A stretch of DNA of 64,000 bases from Crocodylus rhombifer (Eukaryota; Chordata; Crocodylia; Crocodylidae). Every line of letters starts with the position of its first letter. Position 1 is the first letter of the stretch. The notes under the pieces were generated by a model. It worked only from the letters and a program-made list of their open reading frames with translations, had not been told where the DNA came from and ran no database searches. The stretch is taken from assembly GCA_038503035.1 (NCBI GenBank), contig JAVSML010020805.1, positions 57,961 to 121,960 on the forward strand, read 5' to 3'. The translations under genes and the position numbers were made by a program. Of the stretch, positions 61,991 to 64,000 are shown piece after piece.

Positions 61991-63479
61991 CAGAGTGGGC
62001 ATGAGGAAAGCCACCCTGCTGTCAGCATGCTCCAAAAGCCATCCAAACAGAACTGCACCCGAGTCAGGTTGTTCTGGCCGCAACTTGTACAAGGCTGCCG
62101 GCCCCTGAATAAGGCAATTTTCTTTTACTTTTTCCCGTTTAAGAAATGATTCTTTAGAAAATATGAGCTTATATCAGGGCAGACAAGTTAATGATGCTGT
62201 GGAGGACTAACTTTTGTATTTCCTTACTTCTAGTCCCAACTGTGACACCCACATTTTGCCTGGATATAGTGTTATGTACTTAGCTCTGGAATCAGACTTC
62301 GGTTGCTTTGTTTGTGTTTCCACTCTTCTCCAAAAATAAAGCTAACAGGAGTAGTATCTGCTGCCCTAATTTGTACTGTTACTAAACACTAATATCCTAC
62401 TTTCCATCCAAGGTCTAAAATGCTTTACAAAGGATTCTCCCTATGTTACAAATGAAGCACAGGGATGTCTCACCCAGGCTGCAGCTCAGTTCACAAAGAC
62501 AGGAACAAACTCCATGTTTTGTGCCTTATCAATAAAGACTCACTACCACCAGAAGTACTGGTGAGGAGCAGAAGCAATGGACACATTCCACATCCTGCCT
62601 AACCTAGTCTAGGCTTTAAAGGTGTGATGTTAAATCAAGCTAGAAAGTTCAAACTAATTAACACCATCTCACACTAGTCAAGAAAAATCCAATGCACTTT
62701 AGCAGAAACTAGGATGAGTTAGAGCCTCCTCCTAAAACTACAGCTACTTGGCCTTGACTAGAATCTGACAGTGTCAGCTAAGTCAAGCTTCTTTGAACAT
62801 CGCTCCTTTGAATTTGAATCTAGACAAAGTCTTAGTTACATTTGCTGGTCCTGAAAGACTCACATTGGGATGACACCAACCAGAAAAAAGCTGTCTAAAA
62901 TAAGACTGCTTAGAGAAATTTAAAACTGCATAAGATGACATTACAAGAAACCATTTCCTGAAAGCAGGATCCACGTAAAGCTATGCACGCATTCAAAGTC
63001 TGCTTTCTCTTGATCTGTAAGCAGAGTGAAAAGGCAGAATAGATAAAGTTTGACAGACTTAAATTTTGGCCTTAATTTAATGTAGGGGCATTATCTCAAG
63101 AGGATATAACAAAACACTGGAAACTAGTCATGTGGGGTTATATGCCAGCCTGCACTCGGGATATGTTTGAGATCACTTTTACCCATGAACTATGAAACTG
63201 TTCAAACTCTAACCCAATCAAATATTTATATGTAGCCACAACAAATATGGAGAAAGGCCCATGGAGAGCTACTGGATTAAGCCCAGGCAGCAGGAGCGGG
63301 CACAGGGTGGCATTCAGAGGCAAAGGAAGAGCCCAAGGCTCTGGGAAGGGCCTGGAGGAGGGGAAGGGACCCACCAGGCCCCAGGGCTCAGTGCAGCTGT
63401 ATCAGAGGCAGCGAGGCCCAGGGTCTGTTTTGAGAGGGTCATTTCTCAGGAGCCAGAAAAGGGAGGCCTGGCTGCCCCC

Positions 63480-64000
63480 TCGCTCAGTGCCGGGGCTGGT
63501 CCAGCACAGCCGGGCAGGGAGGGGGGCAGAGCAGGGCCGGGCCAGGCCAAGCCGAGGCGCTGGCAACGCCTCACCTTCGCTTCAGCAAAACGGTGCCCAC
63601 CCGCCCCCGGCTTTGCCAAGCGCTTGGCACGCGCGGAGCCACCGGGACCAACAGCCCAGCCACGGCGCGGGGGCGACAGACACCCCGAGTGGCGCCCGGC
63701 CCAGCCCCGCCGCTGCGACCTGTTGGCCGGCGGCTCCGCGGGGCGGGTCGGGGCGGGGCCGCCCCCCGTGCAGAGGCGAGCAGCCGGGCGGGGTGGGGGG
63801 GGAAGCGGGGCTGTCACCGGGCGCCGCAGGGGGCTATGCCCAGGCCTCGCTCTCCGCAGGCCGCTCCCGGCCCCAGCCCAAGCGCTACCCCGGGGTGGGG
63901 CGGCCCCGGCGGAGGTGACCCCTGCCCGGTTGCACTTACCCGCCGGCCCCGGCCCGGTGCAACCACGCAGCCCAGGCACCAAGGAGGCCGCGCGCCTCCG
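63480..64000. promoter_or_regulatory. ZDHHC5: CpG island promoter of ZDHHC5
   Basis: Very GC- and CpG-rich to the window edge, with Sp-type GGGGCGGGGC (about 63750) and runs of G able to form quadruplexes (63788-63805). Position fits the 5' end of ZDHHC5 on the minus strand. CLP1 would be expected beyond the edge. Confidence 0.65.
63940..64000 (-). other. ZDHHC5: Candidate ZDHHC5 non-coding exon 1 (partial)
   Basis: On the minus strand GGCCGGCGG|GTAAGTGC is a strong donor at 63939-63938 within the CpG island. The exon runs off the window. Confidence 0.5.

Larger units (their letters stand above)
55510..63939 (-). other. ZDHHC5: ZDHHC5 5' UTR and 5' UTR intron
   Basis: No coding exon is seen. 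The part nearest the start codon (to about 56.7 kb) may be 5' UTR, since human ZDHHC5 has non-coding 5' exon sequence, but I could not fix the acceptor. A pyrimidine-rich stretch lies at 59.5-60.4 kb and a possible hAT element at 61.47 kb. Confidence 0.5.

Overview
The window looks like vertebrate nuclear DNA: intron-split genes with GT/AG borders, AATAAA-type poly(A) signals, CpG-rich promoters, CR1 LINE 3' ends and many short hAT-type DNA transposons. CR1 plus abundant short hATs suggests a reptile. Crocodilian is my best guess and turtle is possible; this rests on recognised repeats and protein resemblance, not on a search.

Five protein genes are complete or nearly so. They match the human 11q12.1 neighbourhood (CTNND1-BTBD18-SELENOH-TMX2-MED19-ZDHHC5-CLP1) read in reverse. 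From left to right: BTBD18 (+, coding 1228-5775), a nuclear BTB protein. SELENOH (-, coding 10166-9158), a nucleolar thioredoxin-fold selenoprotein with an in-frame UGA and a SECIS element in a separate 3' UTR exon. TMX2 (-, coding 18604-12471, eight exons), an ER membrane thioredoxin-related protein. MED19 (+, coding 19018-21499, five exons), a Mediator subunit whose exon 2 carries a one-base insertion in a C run. ZDHHC5 (-, coding 55509-32904, eleven exons), a plasma-membrane palmitoyltransferase, with a candidate non-coding first exon at the right edge. CTNND1 and CLP1 would be expected just outside the left and right ends.

Layout: BTBD18 and SELENOH converge with about 0.2 kb between their poly(A) signals. 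SELENOH and TMX2 are in tandem. TMX2 and MED19 are divergent, with 413 bp of CpG-rich DNA between their start codons. MED19 and ZDHHC5 converge across about 9 kb of gene-free, repeat-bearing DNA. Most of the right half is one 15-kb ZDHHC5 intron and the 5' UTR intron, both with repeats and no gene that I can support.

The genes do not form a pathway; this is an ordinary conserved synteny block. I found no undescribed system. The best leads are the split SECIS layout of SELENOH, the MED19 frame break, a set of eight hAT insertions whose 8-bp target duplications nearly all have TA at the centre (two sit back to back at one target), and a composite repeat present twice 4.3 kb apart.
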